This document shows positions 61,501-64,000 of a stretch of 64,000 bases of DNA, piece after piece; within the stretch, counting starts at the first letter, position 1, and every line of letters begins with the position of its first letter. Source of the DNA: DASSBR01 sp035708085 (GTDB lineage: Bacteria > Pseudomonadota > Gammaproteobacteria > Natronospirales > DASSBR01); the NCBI GenBank assembly GCA_035708085.1, contig DASSTE010000047.1, forward strand, positions 62,001-126,000, given 5' to 3'. The notes beneath the pieces are model-generated. The model made no database searches and had not been told where the DNA came from. It saw nothing but the letters and a program-made list of their open reading frames with translations. The position numbers and the translations under genes were made by a program.

Positions 61501-61963
61501 TCTGCCAGGCGCGGACGCGTTTGAAGACGTCCTCGATCATGCCTTTGAGGCCCATTTCCATGCCGTCTTCCGGGCCGTACACCTTTTCGACGCCGTGCGC
61601 TTCCAGTTCCGCACGCTCGGCGGGCACGATGGTGCCGCCGCCGCCGACAACGACACGAATATGTTCGGCGCCGCGCTCGCGCAGCATGTCGACCATATAC
61701 TTGAAGTATTCCATGTGGCCGCCCTGGTAGGAGCTGACCGCGATGCCGTCGGCGTCTTCCTGCAGTGCGGCATCGACGATTTCCGCGACGCTGCGGTTAT
61801 GTCCCAGATGCACGACTTCCGCCCCTTCCTGCAGCAGCAGCCGGCGGATGATGTTGATGGCGGCGTCATGGCCGTCAAACAGGGACGCGGCGCTGATGAA
61901 GCGCAACGGGGCAGCGGCATCTTGCGCCGGGACGGAATGGAGGTGCTTGGCTACTGTACTCAT
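58517..61963 (-). CDS. icmF: Fused isobutyryl-CoA mutase IcmF
   Basis: 1148 residues in the three-part IcmF order. The N-terminal B12 domain has cobalamin ligand H32 (LFDGHDAAIN). The central MeaI-like G-protein chaperone has P-loop GTGGSGKSS (211-219). The C-terminal (beta/alpha)8 mutase contains LSTAFDSVTLYGEDPDERPD, split as LSTAFDSVTLYG and DERPDIYGRIGNSGV, and MTINGPAPMILAMY. It interconverts isobutyryl-CoA and n-butyryl-CoA; IcmF enzymes can also act on isovaleryl-CoA. It is divergent from leucine and isovaleryl-CoA dehydrogenase genes. TATACT lies 6 nt before the ATG. The 173 nt after the stop hold the short hairpin CCGCC/GGCGG (58484-58499). Confidence 0.95.
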   Translation of the reverse strand: MSTVAKHLHSVPAQDAAAPLRFISAASLFDGHDAAINIIRRLLLQEGAEVVHLGHNRSVAEIVDAALQEDADGIAVSSYQGGHMEYFKYMVDMLRERGAEHIRVVVGGGGTIVPAERAELEAHGVEKVYGPEDGMEMGLKGMIEDVFKRVRAWQKPDFDPAECSPENPAVVGRTISMLELAKPGDKQVSSLVAAWSKRAGESRAPVVGLTGTGGSGKSSLTDELLNRFKASFPDLAIAVLAVDPTRRRTGGALLGDRIRMNSLTNSSIYMRSLATRRAHVATSEILTDTIDLLKAAGYGLILLETAGIGQSDSEVVDLVDFSMYVMTSDYGAASQLEKIDMLDFADMIALNKFEKRGAEDALRDIKKQWRRNHVAFDVDEADIPVYPTIASQFNDPGVNHLFQALVRRLVVKLKLDAEKWRVPEHLAEMEREKRALIPPSRERYLAEIAEAGRGTHGGINTRAEAASLAQSYYDALKALDDAKLPEPLQSYDPAAALGEDGNAVTVLRQRYNAALDEVGSDALKLLRNWPALKAAVQADTYSYKVRGREITGENYTESLSGTKVPKIAAPRFHDWGDILRFLMEENLPGAYPYTAGVYPYRRAAEDPTRQFAGEGTPERTNRRFHYLSQGLPATRLSTAFDSVTLYGEDPDERPDIYGRIGNSGVSIATVDDMKKLYSGFDLAARNTSVSMTINGPAPMILAMYMNAAIDQQVERHLRETGGWDEAQKKIQQLYHGSTPPMYEADLPEGHDGFGLGTIGVSGDQLVDAETYGRIKEETLKQVRGTVQADILKEDQAQNTCIFSTDFALRMMGDVQAHFIEHGVRNFYSVSISGYHIAEAGANPISQLAFTLANGFTIVEYYLARGMKIDDFAPNLSFFFSNGMDPEYAVIGRVARRIWARAMRERYGANARSQMLKYHIQTSGRSLHAQEIQFNDIRTTLQALYALYDNCNSLHTNAYDEAITTPTEESVRRAMAIQLIINKELGLNKNENPLQGAFIIQELTDLVEEAVYREFERISERGGVLGAMETMYQRGKIQEESLIYERRKHDGSLPIIGVNTFLPEDGEETEREVALIRSTEAEKQAQITGINRFRELHRETTPGALAALQQTARTGGNLFGQLMETVKVCSLGQISGALYEVGGRYRRNM

Positions 61964-61969
61964 CTGTGT

Positions 61970-61975
61970 AGTATA
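61970..61975 (-). promoter_or_regulatory. -10 box directly before the icmF start
   Basis: TATACT on the minus strand (61975-61970) lies exactly 6 nt before the icmF ATG at 61963, with no SD between. The predicted transcript starts at or next to the A of the start codon, so a leaderless mRNA is likely. Confidence 0.5.
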
Positions 61976-62010
61976 CCGCCTCGGCCGCCGGAGCCAGAAA
62001 CCCCCCGCTG

Positions 62011-62040
62011 CTGACCGGGACCGCCCTGTCAGGCTATAAT
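62011..62040 (+). promoter_or_regulatory. Promoter of the leucine dehydrogenase operon
   Basis: CTGACC (62011-62016) and a perfect TATAAT (62035-62040) are 18 nt apart. The predicted leader is about 97 nt long and contains a small hairpin and a strong SD. Confidence 0.6.
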
Positions 62041-62091
62041 GACTCGTTCGCAGTGGACGTATTCCCGTCTCATCGCGCCAGAATTCGACAT

Positions 62092-62114
62092 ATAGCGCCG
62101 CCAGAACGCGCTAT
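62092..62114 (+). other. Leader hairpin of the leucine dehydrogenase mRNA
   Basis: ATAGCGC (62092-62098) pairs perfectly with GCGCTAT (62108-62114) around a 9-nt loop. It ends 16 nt before the SD AGGAGG. It could stabilise the mRNA or be an operator; function is unknown. Confidence 0.35.
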
Positions 62115-62143
62115 TACAAAGCTATCCCACCTAGGAGGAAATC

Positions 62144-63244
62144 ATGGAGCTTTTCGCTACCGTTGAGCAGATGGAGCACGAACAGGTCGTGTTCTTTCAC
62201 TCGAAAGAGACCGGCCTGAAGGCAATCATCGCGATCCATAATACCGTTCTCGGGCCCGCACTGGGCGGCCTGCGGATGTGGCCGTACGAGAACGAACAGG
62301 ACGCGCTGACCGATGTGCTGCGGCTGTCGCAGGGCATGACGTACAAGTCTGCGATTGCGGGGCTGAATCTGGGCGGTGGCAAGGCGGTCATCATCGGTGA
62401 CCCGAAAAAGGACAAGAGCGAGGCGTTTTTCCGCGCGCTGGGCCGTTTCATCGAATCGTTGAGCGGACGCTATATCACGGCCGAGGACGTCAACACGAAC
62501 GTCCAGGACATGGACTACATCTTTCAGGAAACCGATTATGTCGTTGGCGTGCATCCGGTTCACGGCGGCAGCGGCGACCCCTCCCCGTTCACCGCTTTCG
62601 GCACCTTGCAGGGGATTCGCGCTTCGGTGCAGAAGAAATACGGCCACACCGACCTCGGCAAGCTGAGCTTTGCGGTGCAGGGCGCGGGCCATGTCGGCGG
62701 CCACCTGATCAAGCATCTGCGCGACGAGGGCGCGAAGGTGTTCGTGTGCGATCTGAACGAGGAGCGCGTCAACGAGATGGTGGAACTGGGCGCCGAAGCC
62801 GTATCGATGGACGACATCTATGACTGCGACGCCAGGGTGTTTTCCCCCTGCGCGCTGGGCGCCTCGATCAACGAGAAGACGCTGCCGCGGCTGAAGTGCG
62901 AGATTGTCGCCGGTGCGGCCAACAACCAGTTGCAGACGACCGACTGCGGCACCGAACTGCACAAGCGCGGCGTGCTGTACGCGCCGGATTACGCGATCAA
63001 CGCCGGCGGCGTGATGAACGTGGCGATCGAGTTGCAGGGCTACGACCAGGAGCGCGCCGGGCGCATGGTCAACGGCATTTATGACATCATGATGAATATC
63101 TACAGCCTCGCCGAGCAGGAAAACATTCCCAGCTGGCAGGCCGCCGACCGGCTCGCCGAGAAGCGCATCCACGCCCTCGGCAAGGTCAAGCTGCCGTTCG
63201 TGAAGCAGGACTTCACGCGATTGTACAACCGCAGCCGCGGATAA
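62144..63244 (+). CDS. ldh: Leucine dehydrogenase (branched-chain amino acid dehydrogenase)
   Basis: 366 residues, normal for the family. NAD-dependent oxidative deamination of leucine, valine and isoleucine to 2-oxo acids. K68 (MTYKSAIAG), K80 (LGGGKAVI) and D115 (AEDVNTNV) have the numbering of the catalytic residues of Bacillus leucine dehydrogenase. The Rossmann motif GAGHVGGHL and NAGGVMNVA follow. A strong AGGAGG precedes the ATG. It is followed after 26 nt by isovaleryl-CoA dehydrogenase. Confidence 0.95.
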   Translation: MELFATVEQMEHEQVVFFHSKETGLKAIIAIHNTVLGPALGGLRMWPYENEQDALTDVLRLSQGMTYKSAIAGLNLGGGKAVIIGDPKKDKSEAFFRALGRFIESLSGRYITAEDVNTNVQDMDYIFQETDYVVGVHPVHGGSGDPSPFTAFGTLQGIRASVQKKYGHTDLGKLSFAVQGAGHVGGHLIKHLRDEGAKVFVCDLNEERVNEMVELGAEAVSMDDIYDCDARVFSPCALGASINEKTLPRLKCEIVAGAANNQLQTTDCGTELHKRGVLYAPDYAINAGGVMNVAIELQGYDQERAGRMVNGIYDIMMNIYSLAEQENIPSWQAADRLAEKRIHALGKVKLPFVKQDFTRLYNRSRG

Positions 63245-63270
63245 AATAACAACCGGTCAAGGAGCGATCG

Positions 63271-64000
63271 TTGAGCCTTTTCAACACTCGGATCAATGAC
63301 GAGCTGGACATGCTGCGCGAGTCGGTCGCCCGCTTTGCGGCGGCCGACATCGCGCCGCGCGCCGCCGAGATCGACGCCAGCAACAAGGCCCCGTACGACC
63401 TGTGGCCGACGCTCGGTGAGATGGGCCTGCTCGGCATCACGATTCCGGAGGAGTACGGCGGCTCGGGCCTGAGCTATCTGGCGCACGTCATCGCAATGGA
63501 GGAAATCTCCCGCGCGTCCGGCTCGGTCGGCTTGTCCTACGCCGCTCATTCCAACCTCTGCCTGAACAACCTGTTCCGCCACGGCACCGAGGCGCAGCGG
63601 CAGAAATACGTGCCGAAGCTGTGCAGCGGCGAGTTCGTTGGTGCACTGGCAATGTCCGAGCCCGGCGCGGGCTCCGACGTGGTCGGCTCGATGACGTGCA
63701 GTGCCGAAAAGAAGGGCGATGTCTGGATCGCCAACGGCTCGAAGATGTGGATCACGAACGGCCCGCGCGCCGACGTGCTGCTGGTTTACATGCGCACCGC
63801 GGGGAAGGACGCCGGTTCGCAATGTATCACCGCCTTCCTCGTCGAAAAAGGCATGAAAGGCTTCAAGACCGCGCAGAAACTCGACAAGCTGGGCATGCGC
63901 GGCTCAGACACCTGCGAACTGGTGTTCGAGGACTGCGAGATTCCCGATGAGAATGTGCTCGGCGAGGTCAACCAGGGCGTTTATATATTAATGAGTGGGC
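63271..64000 (+). CDS. ivd: Isovaleryl-CoA dehydrogenase, N-terminal part
   Basis: The reading frame starts at a TTG (63271) with AAGGAG six nt upstream and runs off the right edge after 243 codons. Acyl-CoA dehydrogenase with IVD-specific blocks: GLSYAAHSNLCLNNLFRHG, ALAMSEPGAGSDVV, WITNGPRADVLLVY and KLDKLGMRGSDTCELVFED. It oxidises isovaleryl-CoA to 3-methylcrotonyl-CoA in leucine breakdown, passing electrons to ETF. The catalytic Glu lies beyond the window. It follows leucine dehydrogenase in one operon. Confidence 0.93.
   Translation, partial: MSLFNTRINDELDMLRESVARFAAADIAPRAAEIDASNKAPYDLWPTLGEMGLLGITIPEEYGGSGLSYLAHVIAMEEISRASGSVGLSYAAHSNLCLNNLFRHGTEAQRQKYVPKLCSGEFVGALAMSEPGAGSDVVGSMTCSAEKKGDVWIANGSKMWITNGPRADVLLVYMRTAGKDAGSQCITAFLVEKGMKGFKTAQKLDKLGMRGSDTCELVFEDCEIPDENVLGEVNQGVYILMSG

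Overview
The window is a contiguous piece of a GC-rich gammaproteobacterial chromosome. The housekeeping order supports this: tadA-guaA-guaB close to xseA; a long block trmJ-iscS-iscU-like-iscA-ndk-rlmN-pilF-rodZ-hisS-yfgM-bamB-der; suhB; secF-secD-yajC-tgt-queA; xerD. Together with a metX/cysteine-dioxygenase pair, a lexA-imuA-imuB-dnaE2 cassette and exosortase genes, this suggests a deep-branching or environmental relative of Xanthomonadales/Steroidobacterales. That placement is an inference from gene content and order, not a phylogeny.

Layout. 1-3.2 kb: tadA (cut by the window edge), guaA and guaB for guanine nucleotide synthesis. 3.3-10.3 kb: an accessory operon on the minus strand encoding a very small PEP-CTERM-like precursor, an exosortase, an EpsI-like partner and two large secreted beta-propeller lipoproteins. 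It lies between guaB and xseA. 10.4-15.8 kb: xseA, an M23 peptidase and a 1075-residue BNR/VPS10-type exported protein. 16.0-19.5 kb: an ABC-2 exporter with a DesK/DesR-like two-component system. 19.6-21.9 kb: metX, a cysteine dioxygenase family protein and an acidic protein of unknown function. 22-33.7 kb: the conserved housekeeping block (ribosome assembly, outer-membrane assembly, tRNA and rRNA modification, Fe-S assembly, type IV pilus), then suhB. 33.8-39.2 kb: Sec accessory proteins and the last steps of queuosine synthesis. 39.3-42.4 kb: PDZ protein, anti-sigma and ECF sigma genes, with a divergent SYLF-type secreted protein. 42.5 kb: tRNA-Leu(CAA). 42.6-43.4 kb: a PEP mutase/isocitrate lyase family enzyme. 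43.5-53.1 kb: an SOS mutagenesis region with a clear LexA box, lexA-imuA-imuB-dnaE2, then a second, divergent C-family polymerase gene back to back with a UdgX-type uracil-DNA glycosylase. 53.1-58.3 kb: GNAT, NUDIX, 7Fe ferredoxin, xerD, an acyltransferase, a TPR protein and TonB. 58.5-64 kb: fused isobutyryl-CoA mutase (icmF) divergent from leucine dehydrogenase and isovaleryl-CoA dehydrogenase (cut by the window end), a branched-chain amino acid degradation divergon.

Most interesting points: (1) the self-contained exosortase operon, whose predicted substrate has almost no mature domain; (2) a second DnaE-like polymerase with an altered catalytic acidic residue paired with UdgX, next to the ImuA-ImuB-DnaE2 mutasome; (3) an IscU-like protein that has lost every metal ligand, beside an IscS lacking its C-terminal tail; (4) a set of imperfect palindromes built from short degenerate repeats at gene 3' ends; (5) several genes with a -10 box 6-7 nt before the start codon, suggesting leaderless mRNAs. 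No gene-free stretch exceeds 300 bases; the longest is 222 bases (23381-23602). No CRISPR array, prophage or insertion sequence was seen.
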